DNA of 64,000 bases, from assembly GCA_900550235.1 (NCBI GenBank), contig URRQ01000004.1, forward strand, positions 1 through 64,000. The letters are read 5' to 3'. Numbering within the stretch: the first letter of the stretch is position 1; the number at the start of each line of letters is the position of its first letter. Shown in pieces: positions 7,748 to 16,845 of the stretch. The DNA comes from an uncultured Lachnospiraceae bacterium (GTDB lineage Bacteria; Bacillota; Clostridia; Lachnospirales; Lachnospiraceae). The translations under genes and the position numbers were made by a program. Below the pieces are notes generated by a model. The model saw only the letters and a list, made by a program, of their open reading frames with translations. It did not search any database and was not told the DNA's origin.

Positions 7748-8251
7748 TTATTTTACGGATAATTCCATAATGTAGTCGTCCATGACATATCCGTCTCCGA
7801 TATCGTTACATTCTTCACGTACCGTTTCAAAGCCAAAGTGTTTATATACATCAATGGAACGGAAATTATGTTTGTTGACAGTCAGCCAAATTTTGTCTAA
7901 ATTTCTTAACTTACATAATTCAATGTATTTGCGAAGCATTTCTGAACTGATATGTTTCTTGCGAAAATCTTCGTGTATGTAAAGTTTGCTTAAGAAAAGA
8001 GAACCGTCTGTTTCCTGGATTGCAGAGAATCCGGCAAAAGTATAGTCGTAAGAAATGAGGAAAAATTCATAATTCTCTTCTTCGATTTCTTTCCGAATTG
8101 CTTCTGGTGAGAGAAACTTTTCGAGCATATAGTCAACTTGTTTGTTTCTAATTAATTTGTCATAATGTTCGTGCCATATTTCTTCGGCCATGGCAGAGAC
8201 AGACAAGATTAATTCTTCGTTTGTAACTGGGATAATTCGTAAATTGTCCAT
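7748..8251 (-). CDS. GNAT family N-acetyltransferase
   Basis: 167 residues, single gene on the minus strand. GNAT features include the LSKLYIHEDFRKKHISS segment (beta4 and the acetyl-CoA loop; the loop RKKHISSEML is degenerate relative to Q/RxxGxG/A) and VNKHNFRSIDVYKHFGFE near residue 135, the usual motif B. It resembles the family of putative diamine/amino-acid acetyltransferases in Clostridia. The start at 8251 follows a ribosome site (AAAGGAGA on the minus strand). The acceptor is unknown. Confidence 0.8.
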   Translation of the reverse strand: MDNLRIIPVTNEELILSVSAMAEEIWHEHYDKLIRNKQVDYMLEKFLSPEAIRKEIEEENYEFFLISYDYTFAGFSAIQETDGSLFLSKLYIHEDFRKKHISSEMLRKYIELCKLRNLDKIWLTVNKHNFRSIDVYKHFGFETVREECNDIGDGYVMDDYIMELSVK

Positions 8252-8286
8252 GATGGTGTCTCCTTTGTAGTTTATAGAAATTTTCC

Positions 8287-8316
8287 TTGTTGCGCATGCA
8301 GCATCAATGGTATTAT
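8287..8316 (+). promoter_or_regulatory. Possible promoter of the ABC exporter operon
   Basis: TTGTTG (8287-8292), 18-bp spacer, TATTAT (8311-8316), 55 nt before the ATPase start. Confidence 0.35.
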
Positions 8317-8371
8317 TATAGTAGATTTAAAGAAAAGAAACAAGTGTCAGAGAAGTTCGGAGGATGCAAAA

Positions 8372-9076
8372 ATGGACAATTTTGTAGAATTGAAGGACGT
8401 TAAGAAAATTTATCATATGGGAGAAATCGAGATTGCGGCTGCGGATGGGATTAATTTTTCTGTTGGGAAAGGTGAGTTTGCAGTTGTGGTAGGCGCCAGC
8501 GGAGCAGGGAAAACAACGGTGTTGAATATTTTAGGCGGAATGGATACTGCGACAAGCGGAAAAGTGATCGTGGACGGAGAGGACATTGTAAAGTTTAAAC
8601 CTAAACAATTGATTGGATATCGAAGAGATGATATAGGATTTGTATTTCAATTTTATAATCTTATCCCCAACTTAACCGCTTTGGAAAATGTGGAATTGGC
8701 GCTTCAAATCTGCAAAGAACCGAGAGATGCGGCAGAAGTGTTGACGGAAGTAGGGTTGGGCAATCGGTTGAATAATTTTCCGGCGCAATTATCCGGTGGA
8801 GAACAGCAGCGAGTATCGATTGCGAGGGCGCTGGCAAAGAATCCGAAACTTTTGCTCTGTGATGAGCCGACGGGAGCGTTGGATTACAATACGGGAAAAG
8901 CGATTTTACGGCTCTTGCAGGATACGTGCAGGAAAAAGGGAATGACCGTAATCTTGATCACGCATAATTCGGCGATTGCTCCGATGGCGGATAGAGTCAT
9001 CCATATTAAGAGTGGAAAAGTCTCTAAAATAGTGGAAAATACGAATCCAATTTCCATTGATGAGATTGAATGGTAA
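8372..9076 (+). CDS. ABC transporter ATPase, MacB/LolD type
   Basis: 234 residues. Walker A GASGAGKTT at 41-49, Q-loop VFQFYNLIPN at about 91-100, signature LSGGEQQRV at 140-148, Walker B LLLCDEP at 160-166 with the TGALD D-loop, and H-loop ITHNSAI. This set is diagnostic of the MacB/FtsE/LolD group, which powers type VII mechanotransmission exporters rather than classic substrate-through-pore transport. It is followed after 30 nt by its large FtsX permease. No neighbouring two-component genes of the Bce type are seen. Confidence 0.92.
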   Translation: MDNFVELKDVKKIYHMGEIEIAAADGINFSVGKGEFAVVVGASGAGKTTVLNILGGMDTATSGKVIVDGEDIVKFKPKQLIGYRRDDIGFVFQFYNLIPNLTALENVELALQICKEPRDAAEVLTEVGLGNRLNNFPAQLSGGEQQRVSIARALAKNPKLLLCDEPTGALDYNTGKAILRLLQDTCRKKGMTVILITHNSAIAPMADRVIHIKSGKVSKIVENTNPISIDEIEW

Positions 9077-9106
9077 ACGGAAAAATAAAAGAAGAGTGAT
9101 GAAAGA

Positions 9107-12100
9107 ATGAAGAAAAAAGCACTAAAAAAAGATTTCTATATGGAAATCAAAAAAAGTCTCGGCAGATTTTTGTCCATCTTTTTTATCGTTGCGCTAGGGG
9201 TTTCTTTCTTTGCGGGAATAAGAGCTTCAGAACCGGATATGCGATTGTCGGGAGATGAGTATTTTGACGAATGGAATTTGGCGGATATGAAGATCGTCAG
9301 TACAATGGGCTTGACGGAGAAAGATGCGGAATCGATAAAAACGATATCCGGAGTGGAAGCGTTGGAAAGCGGCTATAGTGTAGACGCGATGTGTAAAATA
9401 GAAGATACCAAAAAGGTCATTCATGTGATGTCAGATTTGGAGACGATGAATCGTCCGTCGCTGCAGGAAGGGCGATTACCGGAAAAAGCGAATGAATGTT
9501 TGTTGGATGTTGACTTTATGAAAGCTTCCGGGTATAAGGTGGGAGATGAGATTGAACTGGAGTCGGGAACGGAAGAGAAACTGACGGACAGCTTGAAGTA
9601 TACAACGTATCGGATCGTGGGAGCGGGAAGCAGCCCTTGTTACATTTCTTTTGAGCGTGGAAGCAGTATGATCGGTACCGGTGAAGTGAGTGGTTTTATG
9701 ATCGTGCCAAAGCAAGCGTTTTCCATGGAAGTGTATACGGAGTTTTATATGAAGGTGGACGGAGCCTTTGATGAAGTTGCGTTTACGAAAGCGTATGATG
9801 CGAAAGTTGAGCGGGTTGTGGATAGCGTGGAAAGTATCCGCGAGGTTATGCAACAGGCGCGGCACGATCAGATTGTAGACGATGCAGAAGATGAAATCAG
9901 AGATGCGGAAATCGAACTTTCTGATGCGAGGAGAGAGCTTTCTGATGGAAAAGAAGCATGGGAAGATGGTAAAAGAGAGCTGGAAAGTGGAAAAACTGAA
10001 GTAGCCAATGCAAAAACAGAGCTTGCCAATGGAAAAAAAGAACTGGAAACAGGGCGGCAAGAACTGAAAAAAGGGAAACAGGAACTTTTAGACGGTGAGA
10101 AGAAGCTTTCCGATGAAAAACGTAAGACAGAACATCAATTGGCAAGCGCGAAGAAGGAACTTTTAGATGGTGAGAAGGAGTTGGCGAGCGGGAAACAACA
10201 ATTGGCTGCCGGAGAAAAGGAACTTGCGGATGGGAAGGCTCTTTTAGTAAAGAAACAAAAGGAGCTGGAAGAAGGAAAAGCGAAGTATGAGGCAGGAGTT
10301 GTGCAACTCAATGAAGGGAAGAAGCTGCTTGCAGAGAATGAGAAAAAACTAGAGCAGGCGAAACAGAGTTTGCCGAAATTAGATGCTGCAATACGAGGGG
10401 CCGAGAAGGGTGTGGAAGAACTTGGAAAATTGGTTGCAAATGCCCAAAAAGGAGTTGCTTTGGCTGAAAAAGAGGCAAACAGGCGGCAGCAAAAGTATGA
10501 AGAAGCGAAGCGAGCATGGGAATCCGGTTCGGGAGAAGTTACAGAGGCAGAAGTGAAAGCGCTCAAGGAACTTGCAGATGCAGCGCAAAAAACATATCTT
10601 GATCTTGCAGAAAAGTATAGTAAATTGAAAGTTACTTATGATAAAGCGGAAAAGGGACTTGGTGAGTTAAAGAAGAAACGAGATCAATTGCAGGCTGAAA
10701 TTGAGCGAGGAGAGAAGGAACTTGCTGCCGGCAAAGAAGAATTGCTTGCCAATGAGAAGTTGTTGGAAGAATCTAAAATACAGTTAGAAGAAGGTCAGAA
10801 ACAATTCGATCAAGGATTGGAAAAACTTTCGATAAGTGAACTGGAGCTGAAAAGCGCCAAAGATACCATTCAGAAAAGTGAGGCAGAACTGCAATCGGGA
10901 TGGCGCGGTTATCATAGCGGAAAACAAGAAGCAGATAGACAATTTGCTGTGGGTGAAAAAAAGTTATTGCAAGGGAAGCAGGAAGTATCAGCAGCAGAGA
11001 AAAAAGTACAAGACAGCGAAAGAGAACTTGCTGATGGAGAACGACAGCTTGCCGATGCAGAGAAGGAAATTCTGGACGGAGAAAAAGAACTTACCGATGC
11101 GGAACAGGAGATTTTGGATGGAGAACAGGAGATTGCGGACGGAGAGAAAGAGTTAGCGGATGCAAAACTGGAGGTACAGGATATAGATATGCCGAAGTGG
11201 TATGTCTACGACCGAGATGTATTTGAGCAATATACAGGATATGGCGAAAATGCGGATCGTATGAGAGCGATCGGAGAAGTATTTCCGGTTCTGTTCTTCC
11301 TTGTTGCGGCGCTGATCAGTCTGACTACAATGACTCGTATGGTAGAGGAACAGAGAGTGCAGATTGGAACGCTCAAAGCGCTAGGTTACAGCAAATTCTC
11401 TATTGCAGGAAAGTATCTTGGATATGCTTTTGTCGCTACGTTAGGAGGAAGCATCGTAGGAGTTCTTGCCGGAGAAAAACTGTATCCTTATATCATTGTT
11501 ACTGCATATAAGATTATGTATCCGCATCTTCCGAATGTAGTGATTCCATACAATATGAAATATGCGATCATGGCTACTGCGGCAGCGATTTTCTGCACGA
11601 TGGCAGCGACAGTTTTCGCATGTTACAAAGAGTTAGCAGCACAACCTGCAGTATTGATGAGACCTCCGGCTCCAAAACAAGGAAAGCGCGTATTCCTGGA
11701 ACGAGTAACATTCTTATGGAAACGTCTTAGTTTTATTTGGAAGTCTACGATACGGAATCTGATTCGTTATAAGAAACGATTTTTCATGACGGTATTCGGA
11801 ATCGGAGGCTGTATGGCATTGATTCTTGTAGGATATGGGTTACGAGATTCTATTTACAACATTGCAGTAATTCAGTATGAGGACATTCAAAAATACGATG
11901 TGATGACGATTTTAGATGAAGATGCGTCAAAAGAAGAAAAGATGGCTTTGGAGCAGTATATTTCCGGAGAATCCGAGCTTTCAGATGAGCTGAATATTTA
12001 TATGAAAAATATGACCATCGGAATAAAAGACATGGAGGAAGAAGCATATGTATTTGTTCCAAAGGAAGAAGAAAAATTCAAAAACTTTGTAGTATTACAA

Positions 12101-12871
12101 GACCGAAGAACAAAAGAAGAATATGCGCTAGATGAAGAGGGAGCTGTCTTGACCGAAAAAATGGCGCGGACGCTTGGTGTGGAAGCAGGAGACAGTATTT
12201 ACATACAAGACGAGAAATTTGGAGAAAAAGAAATTCAAATTACGGCAGTATGTGAGAATTATATGGGTCACTATCTCTATTTGACAAAGGGAGCGTATGC
12301 GAAGTTGTTTGGAGAAGAGCCAAAATACAATACGAAGATTTTCCAAATGAAGGAGTATCAGGAAGAGAAAGCCATGAAGATTGGTGAAGAGATGTTGGCA
12401 ACAAAGGCGGCGATCAATGTACAGTATATGGATAATATGCGAGGAAGAATTGAAGATATGTTGACAACATTAGACAGCGTCATTGTCGTATTGATCACGG
12501 CTGCGGGAATGTTAGCGTTTGTCGTACTGTATAATTTGAATAACATCAATATTACAGAACGAAGAAGAGAACTTGCTACGATCAAAGTACTGGGATTTTT
12601 TGATAAAGAAGTAGCGGCATACGTTTACCGTGAGAATGTATTATTGACGATCATCGGGGCGATTGCCGGATGTGGTCTAGGGTATCTTTTACACCGATTT
12701 GTAATCGTGACGGTAGAAGTAGATGATGTGATGTTCGGTAGAAATATCGAATGGAAGAGCTACCTGATCGCAATGCTGTTTACCATTGGATTCTCTGCTT
12801 TTGTTAACTGGGTAATGTATTTTAAACTGAAAAAGATTGATATGGTAGAATCTTTGAAAAGTGTAGAATAG
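9107..12871 (+). CDS. Large FtsX-type ABC permease with extracellular coiled coil
   Basis: 1254 residues. A first membrane helix (about 14-36) and an extracellular MacB-like domain are followed by a coiled coil of about 435 residues (258-693). The first FtsX membrane triplet is at about 727-850 (EEQRVQIGTLKALGYSK). A second membrane helix, an extracellular domain and the second FtsX triplet run to the end (ERRRELATIKVLGFF at about 1150). The coiled coil is built from dozens of 7-residue units of the type (D/S)GEKEL(A/L), in two runs (about 260-395 and 520-690) with a less regular middle. The charged, Gly-punctuated heptads suggest a long stalk reaching into the cell wall. It pairs with the upstream ATPase; the substrate is unknown. 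No terminator is visible downstream. Confidence 0.88.
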   Translation: MKKKALKKDFYMEIKKSLGRFLSIFFIVALGVSFFAGIRASEPDMRLSGDEYFDEWNLADMKIVSTMGLTEKDAESIKTISGVEALESGYSVDAMCKIEDTKKVIHVMSDLETMNRPSLQEGRLPEKANECLLDVDFMKASGYKVGDEIELESGTEEKLTDSLKYTTYRIVGAGSSPCYISFERGSSMIGTGEVSGFMIVPKQAFSMEVYTEFYMKVDGAFDEVAFTKAYDAKVERVVDSVESIREVMQQARHDQIVDDAEDEIRDAEIELSDARRELSDGKEAWEDGKRELESGKTEVANAKTELANGKKELETGRQELKKGKQELLDGEKKLSDEKRKTEHQLASAKKELLDGEKELASGKQQLAAGEKELADGKALLVKKQKELEEGKAKYEAGVVQLNEGKKLLAENEKKLEQAKQSLPKLDAAIRGAEKGVEELGKLVANAQKGVALAEKEANRRQQKYEEAKRAWESGSGEVTEAEVKALKELADAAQKTYLDLAEKYSKLKVTYDKAEKGLGELKKKRDQLQAEIERGEKELAAGKEELLANEKLLEESKIQLEEGQKQFDQGLEKLSISELELKSAKDTIQKSEAELQSGWRGYHSGKQEADRQFAVGEKKLLQGKQEVSAAEKKVQDSERELADGERQLADAEKEILDGEKELTDAEQEILDGEQEIADGEKELADAKLEVQDIDMPKWYVYDRDVFEQYTGYGENADRMRAIGEVFPVLFFLVAALISLTTMTRMVEEQRVQIGTLKALGYSKFSIAGKYLGYAFVATLGGSIVGVLAGEKLYPYIIVTAYKIMYPHLPNVVIPYNMKYAIMATAAAIFCTMAATVFACYKELAAQPAVLMRPPAPKQGKRVFLERVTFLWKRLSFIWKSTIRNLIRYKKRFFMTVFGIGGCMALILVGYGLRDSIYNIAVIQYEDIQKYDVMTILDEDASKEEKMALEQYISGESELSDELNIYMKNMTIGIKDMEEEAYVFVPKEEEKFKNFVVLQDRRTKEEYALDEEGAVLTEKMARTLGVEAGDSIYIQDEKFGEKEIQITAVCENYMGHYLYLTKGAYAKLFGEEPKYNTKIFQMKEYQEEKAMKIGEEMLATKAAINVQYMDNMRGRIEDMLTTLDSVIVVLITAAGMLAFVVLYNLNNINITERRRELATIKVLGFFDKEVAAYVYRENVLLTIIGAIAGCGLGYLLHRFVIVTVEVDDVMFGRNIEWKSYLIAMLFTIGFSAFVNWVMYFKLKKIDMVESLKSVE

Positions 12872-12889
12872 CAGAGTTTATGGAAATTT

Positions 12890-12935
12890 TATAATATTTA
12901 TAGTTTTGTTAGCACTCTTTGTTAAAGAGTGCTAA
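12890..12935 (+). promoter_or_regulatory. htpG promoter -10 and perfect CIRCE (HrcA operator)
   Basis: TTAGCACTC (12909-12917), a 9-nt spacer and GAGTGCTAA (12927-12935) match the CIRCE consensus exactly. HrcA binds CIRCE and represses heat-shock genes. A perfect TATAAT at 12890-12895 would place the transcript start just before CIRCE, the classical layout, although its -35 is weak. A second candidate promoter, TTGACT (12943-12948) with 17 bp to TAAGAT (12966-12971), lies downstream of CIRCE. Confidence 0.9.
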
Positions 12936-12960
12936 TTTTATATTGACTTTTTGGAAATAG

Positions 12961-13008
12961 GGTATTAAGATATCTTTTAGGCGAAAAGATATCAATACCG
13001 AAAGGTAT
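12961..13008 (+). promoter_or_regulatory. Two mutually exclusive hairpins in the htpG leader
   Basis: Hairpin A: GGTATT-AAGATATCTTTT (12961-12978) pairs with AAAAGATATC-AATACC (12984-12999) around AGGCG, with a 2-nt bulge. Hairpin B: ATACC (12995-12999) pairs with GGTAT (13004-13008) around a GAAA tetraloop. Both use AATACC, so only one can form. They end 10 nt before the ribosome site (AAAAAGGAG, 13017-13025). Confidence 0.5.
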
Positions 13009-13034
13009 AACATAATAAAAAGGAGTTGTTTGAA

Positions 13035-15053
13035 ATGGGAACAAAACATGGAAATCTTTCAATCAATAGTGAGAACATTTTTCCAATCATTAAAAAATGG
13101 ATGTATTCAGATCACGATATTTTTGTACGTGAGTTAGTATCGAACGGATGTGACGCCATCACAAAATTAAAGAAATTAGATATGATGGGCGAATATACAA
13201 TGCCGGATGATTATAAGGCGAAGATTCTGGTTATTGTGAACCCGGAAGAGAAGACATTGAAGTTTACAGATAACGGTATCGGTATGACGGCTGAAGAAGT
13301 AGAAGAATACATTACACAGATTGCGTTTTCCGGTGCAACAGAATTCCTTGAAAAATATAAGGATAAGACAACAGAAGACGATATGATCGGACATTTTGGT
13401 CTCGGATTCTATTCAGCATTCATGGTAGCAGACGAAGTACATATCGATACACTTTCCTATAAAGAAGGTGCGGCTCCGGTACATTGGACTTGTGACGGCG
13501 GTACAGAGTACGATATGGAAGAAGGGAATAAAACAACCGTTGGAACAGAAATTACTCTTTTCTTAAACGAAGACAGCGTAGCATTTTCTAACGAATATCG
13601 TGTACGAGAAGTGCTTGAAAAATACTGCTCTTTCATGCCGGTAGAGATTTACTTGTCAAGAGAAAATGCAGAGCAGGAATATGAGACAATTCCAGAAGAA
13701 GAACTTCGTGAAGATGATGTAGTCGTAGAACATATTCATGAAGACGCGAAGATGGAAGAAAGAGAAAATGAAAACGGCGAAAAAGAAATGGTAGAGGTTT
13801 CACCGGCATCTGAGAAAGTGAAGATTAACAAACGTCCGGTTCCGTTAAATGATATCCATCCGCTTTGGGCAAAACACCCAAATGAGTGTTCAAAAGAAGA
13901 ATATATTGAATTCTACAGAAAAGTATTTATGGATTACAAAGAACCGTTATTCTGGATTCATTTGAATATGGACTATCCATTTAACTTAAAAGGAATTCTT
14001 TACTTCCCAAAAATCAATATGGAATATGAATCTATCGAAGGAACAATCAAACTTTACAATAATCAGGTGTTTATCGCAGATAACATCAAAGAAGTGATTC
14101 CGGAATTCTTGATGTTGTTGAAAGGTGTGATTGATTGCCCGGACCTTCCGCTTAACGTATCAAGAAGTGCGTTGCAGAATGATGGATTTGTCAATAAGAT
14201 TGCAGACTACATTTCGAAGAAAGTGGCAGATAAGCTTTCTGGAATGTGCAAGACAGATCGTGAGAACTATGAGAAATACTGGGATGATATCAGTCCGTTT
14301 ATCAAATTTGGTTGCTTAAAAGATGAAAAATTCTGCGATAAGATGAGCGACTATATGCTCTTTAAGAACTTGGAACACAAATATCTTACATTAAAAGATA
14401 TAGCAGGAGAGAAACCGGAAAAAGAAGAAGGAAAAGAAATTGAGAAAAAGACCATCTTCTATGTAACAGATGAACAGCAGCAGAGCCAGTATATCAATAT
14501 GTTCAAAGCAGAAGGTCAAGATGCAGTAATTTTAACACATAATATTGATTCTGCATTTATCTCACAGTTAGAGCAGAGAAATGAACATGTGAAATTCCAG
14601 CGTATCGATGCGGATTTAACAGATCACTTCAAAGAAGAAGTGTCTGAGGAAGATGCAAAAGTGTTGGAAGAAAACAAAGAGACTTTGACAGAAGTATTTA
14701 GAAAAGCTCTTGCAAATGACAAATTAGAAGTTAAAGTTGAGAAACTGAAAAATGAAAATGTTGCTTCTATGGTGACTTTATCAGAAGAATCCCGCCGTAT
14801 GCAGGAAATGATGAAGATGTATAATATGTACGGAATGGATCCGTCTATGTTTGGAACAGATGTAACACTTGTATTAAATGCAAACCATCCACTCGTACAG
14901 TATGTATTGGAACATAAAGATGGCGAACATACAGAAATGTTCTGTAAACAGCTTTATGACCTTGCACTTCTTAGCAACAAACCGTTGAATCCGGAAGAGA
15001 TGACAGAGTTTGTAAAGAGAAGCAATGAGATTATGATGTTATTGGCAAAATAA
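13035..15053 (+). CDS. htpG: Hsp90 chaperone HtpG
   Basis: 672 residues. It carries an N-terminal GHKL ATPase domain (FVRELVSNGCDAITKL near residue 32 with the ATP-contacting Glu and Asn, DNGIGM, and GHFGLGFYSAFMVAD), a middle domain (SRSALQNDG at about 375) and a C-terminal dimerisation domain. A charged linker of about 45 residues (roughly 228-275, rich in E, D and K) separates the first two, making it longer than the 620-630 residues common in bacteria. The start is ATG 13035, 9 nt after AAAAAGGAG; a TTG at 13026 is less likely. Monocistronic with its own terminator. Regulation by HrcA is inferred from the CIRCE upstream. Confidence 0.97.
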   Translation: MGTKHGNLSINSENIFPIIKKWMYSDHDIFVRELVSNGCDAITKLKKLDMMGEYTMPDDYKAKILVIVNPEEKTLKFTDNGIGMTAEEVEEYITQIAFSGATEFLEKYKDKTTEDDMIGHFGLGFYSAFMVADEVHIDTLSYKEGAAPVHWTCDGGTEYDMEEGNKTTVGTEITLFLNEDSVAFSNEYRVREVLEKYCSFMPVEIYLSRENAEQEYETIPEEELREDDVVVEHIHEDAKMEERENENGEKEMVEVSPASEKVKINKRPVPLNDIHPLWAKHPNECSKEEYIEFYRKVFMDYKEPLFWIHLNMDYPFNLKGILYFPKINMEYESIEGTIKLYNNQVFIADNIKEVIPEFLMLLKGVIDCPDLPLNVSRSALQNDGFVNKIADYISKKVADKLSGMCKTDRENYEKYWDDISPFIKFGCLKDEKFCDKMSDYMLFKNLEHKYLTLKDIAGEKPEKEEGKEIEKKTIFYVTDEQQQSQYINMFKAEGQDAVILTHNIDSAFISQLEQRNEHVKFQRIDADLTDHFKEEVSEEDAKVLEENKETLTEVFRKALANDKLEVKVEKLKNENVASMVTLSEESRRMQEMMKMYNMYGMDPSMFGTDVTLVLNANHPLVQYVLEHKDGEHTEMFCKQLYDLALLSNKPLNPEEMTEFVKRSNEIMMLLAK

Positions 15054-15065
15054 ATTTTAAGTAAT

Positions 15066-15115
15066 AAAAAGCGTCTTGCAGAGTTTGAGTATCAGGCTTG
15101 GCAAGACGTTTTTTA
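15066..15115 (+). terminator. htpG terminator
   Basis: CGTCTTGC (15072-15079) pairs with GCAAGACG (15101-15108), followed by six T. Confidence 0.75.
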
Positions 15116-15128
15116 TGGAAAAGTTGTG

Positions 15129-15157
15129 TTGTGAGAAACAGAGGGACATGATATACT
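15129..15157 (+). promoter_or_regulatory. Promoter ahead of the PARG/ART cassette
   Basis: TTGTGA (15129-15134), 17-bp spacer, TATACT (15152-15157). It would transcribe the hsdS tail and the PARG gene. Confidence 0.5.
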
Positions 15158-15217
15158 ATAAAAAATAGACTTTGGGCGGTTGTGTCATGAATACAGGGAT
15201 AAAAGAAATAGTAATAA

Positions 15218-15301
15218 AAGAAATCAAAATTGCTAGTGCAAAAGTCACTCGAAGAGACACAGCAGTTGTTTGATGCTTTGATGAAAAAATATTTTTCATA
15301 A
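15218..15301 (+). pseudogene. hsdS C-terminal tail (type I restriction specificity subunit)
   Basis: A 27-codon open tail ending at TAA 15299-15301 reads QKSLEETQQLFDALMKKYF before the stop. This is the very characteristic C-terminal helix of Firmicute HsdS proteins (KSLEETQQLFDSLMQKYF type). The frame is closed upstream by two TAA codons at 15212-15217, and no other hsdS or hsdM sequence is seen up to the htpG terminator. It is too short for function and marks the left edge of a lost type I restriction-modification locus. Confidence 0.7.
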
Positions 15302-15318
15302 GAGGAAAGAAGTGCAGT

Positions 15319-16173
15319 ATGGACAGACGGTCGAAAAATATAGAGATTTTTAAAGATACCATAAGACAATGTAGAGAAAATAGAATATTGCAAGAGTCCA
15401 TACGATCATCTATTGAACAGCAAAAAGTGTATATGGAAACGGATTTTCTTGAAGAAATAGTGAATGAAAAACGTTATAAAGATCAAGCAAAAGTTATTGT
15501 GTCCAAGAAGCGTTCTTTTGAAGCGGCAAGTTATTATGTAGGGAAGAAAGTGTGCGTACACAATTTCGCCTCTGCAACAAATCCGGGTGGTGGTGCCGTA
15601 CATGGTTCCAGCGCACAGGAGGAGTGCTTGTGCAGATGTAGTACATTATATCCTGCACTTAGCGAGGAAAATGTAATATATCAATTCTATAATAGACATC
15701 GTCAGTTACTTCAGGAGAATCAAATGACGGCTCTATATAATGATGATTGTATCTATACACCGGAAATTATCGTATTCAAGTCGGACATAGATTTTCCGGA
15801 ATTGTTATCAGAAGAAAAGTGGTATAAAGTTGACGTTTTGACGATGGCAGCACCGAATCTTAGAGAAAAACCAAGTAATCGGATGAATCCACATTCAGGA
15901 GAAAAGGCCACGATTGGAGAAATAGAATTAAAAGAACTTCATAAGAAACGAATGAGTAGATTTTTTGAGGTTTCAAAAAGAAACGGAGCAGAAGTTTTAA
16001 TTCTTGGAGCATTTGGTTGTGGAGCGTTTTGTAATTCGCCAAAGTGTGTAGCGGAAGCAATGAAAGAGGTTATAGAAGCGTATACCTATGACTTTGAGAC
16101 GATAGAATTTGCAGTATACTGTTCACCGAGAAGTGATGAGAACTATCGTACATTTTGCAAGGTATTCGGATAA
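15319..16173 (+). CDS. Bacterial-type poly(ADP-ribose) glycohydrolase, TIGR02452 family
   Basis: 284 residues. The PARG signature GGG-X7-QEE is complete: G90-G92, then Q100-E102 (NPGGGAVHGSSAQEE), in a macrodomain-like fold. The catalytic Glu pair (E101/E102) is present. C-terminal ILGAFGCGAFCNSP (about 236-249) is the second ligand loop. Such enzymes hydrolyse O-glycosidic ADP-ribose links in poly- or mono-ADP-ribosylated substrates. An N-terminal helix of about 45 residues is usual in this family. GAGGAAAG precedes the ATG. It lies 14 nt before an ADP-ribosyltransferase-like gene, so eraser and writer are adjacent. It sits between hsdS and hsdR remnants. Confidence 0.88.
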   Translation: MDRRSKNIEIFKDTIRQCRENRILQESIRSSIEQQKVYMETDFLEEIVNEKRYKDQAKVIVSKKRSFEAASYYVGKKVCVHNFASATNPGGGAVHGSSAQEECLCRCSTLYPALSEENVIYQFYNRHRQLLQENQMTALYNDDCIYTPEIIVFKSDIDFPELLSEEKWYKVDVLTMAAPNLREKPSNRMNPHSGEKATIGEIELKELHKKRMSRFFEVSKRNGAEVLILGAFGCGAFCNSPKCVAEAMKEVIEAYTYDFETIEFAVYCSPRSDENYRTFCKVFG

Positions 16174-16187
16174 CAACAGGAGAGTTT

Positions 16188-16835
16188 ATGGAGAAAATAA
16201 TCTTATATCATGGAAGCCCAGAAAAGAAATTCACTCCGGAATATGGAAAAGGAAATGACAAACATGATTACGGTCGAGGATTTTATCTTACTGATAATAA
16301 AGAACTTGCACAAGAATGGGCTGTTTGTATTCCAAATACAATTTCCGGTTGGGTTCATAAATATGAGTTGGATTGCACGGAGTTGAAGATTTTAGATTTT
16401 GAAGAAAAAGGAATTCTTGTTTGGTTGGCGGAATTAATGAAACATCGAGATGCTGACGAATCCAGACGTTATCGTGTTCTTTCAAAAAAGTTCATTGAAA
16501 AGTATGCTATAGATACGGAAGGATATGATGTAATCAAGGGATGGAGAGCAAATGCGTCTTACTTTTACATTGCTAAGGCATTTGTGAGAGATGAGATTGA
16601 CATGGATATTTTAGAAGAACTTTTGCATTTAGGTGACCTGGGAATTCAATATAGTTTGAAGTCTGAAAAAGCATTTCAACATTTAAAAGAAATAGTTGAA
16701 GAATGTGAACAAGTTGATTATCACATTTTTAATGAGAAATATAACGCGCGTGATATATATGCTAGAAGCAGAATGAAAGAATTGATTAATTCCGAAGAAA
16801 ATAAAGTAGAGAAAGTGTTTAGTACGCTAATATAG
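16188..16835 (+). CDS. DUF3990 ADP-ribosyltransferase-fold protein (putative toxin)
   Basis: 215 residues. It starts at ATG 16188 after an AGGAG; an upstream in-frame start at 16155 overlaps the PARG gene. DUF3990 landmarks are LYHGS at 6-10 (His8, motif 1 of H-Y-x type ADP-ribosyltransferases), DYGRGFYLTDNKELAQEWA at 27-45 (Tyr28 or Tyr33, motif 2) and GIQYSLKSEKA at 152-162 (Gln154, candidate third residue). DUF3990 falls in the ADP-ribosyltransferase clan. Activity has not been shown here; NAD-dependent modification of a host or phage target is inferred. It ends 10 nt before a 141-residue partner gene. Confidence 0.75.
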   Translation: MEKIILYHGSPEKKFTPEYGKGNDKHDYGRGFYLTDNKELAQEWAVCIPNTISGWVHKYELDCTELKILDFEEKGILVWLAELMKHRDADESRRYRVLSKKFIEKYAIDTEGYDVIKGWRANASYFYIAKAFVRDEIDMDILEELLHLGDLGIQYSLKSEKAFQHLKEIVEECEQVDYHIFNEKYNARDIYARSRMKELINSEENKVEKVFSTLI

Positions 16836-16845
16836 GAGTTTTATT

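Noticed and set aside
7748..7982. Plus-strand ORF at 7782-7982
   Set aside because: Antisense shadow of the GNAT gene with no ribosome site or motif.
9476..10588. Several long antisense frames opposite the coiled-coil region
   Set aside because: Their Phe/Ser/Leu-rich low-complexity products are the complement of GAA/AAG-rich codons.
10878..11156. 92-codon frame inside the ABC permease gene
   Set aside because: A shadow frame kept open by the repetitive heptad DNA; low-complexity Lys/Arg/Asn-rich product without its own ribosome site.
15187..15273. 28-codon ORF (MNTGIKEIVIK...) upstream of the PARG gene
   Set aside because: No ribosome site; another frame of the same stretch carries the recognisable hsdS tail.
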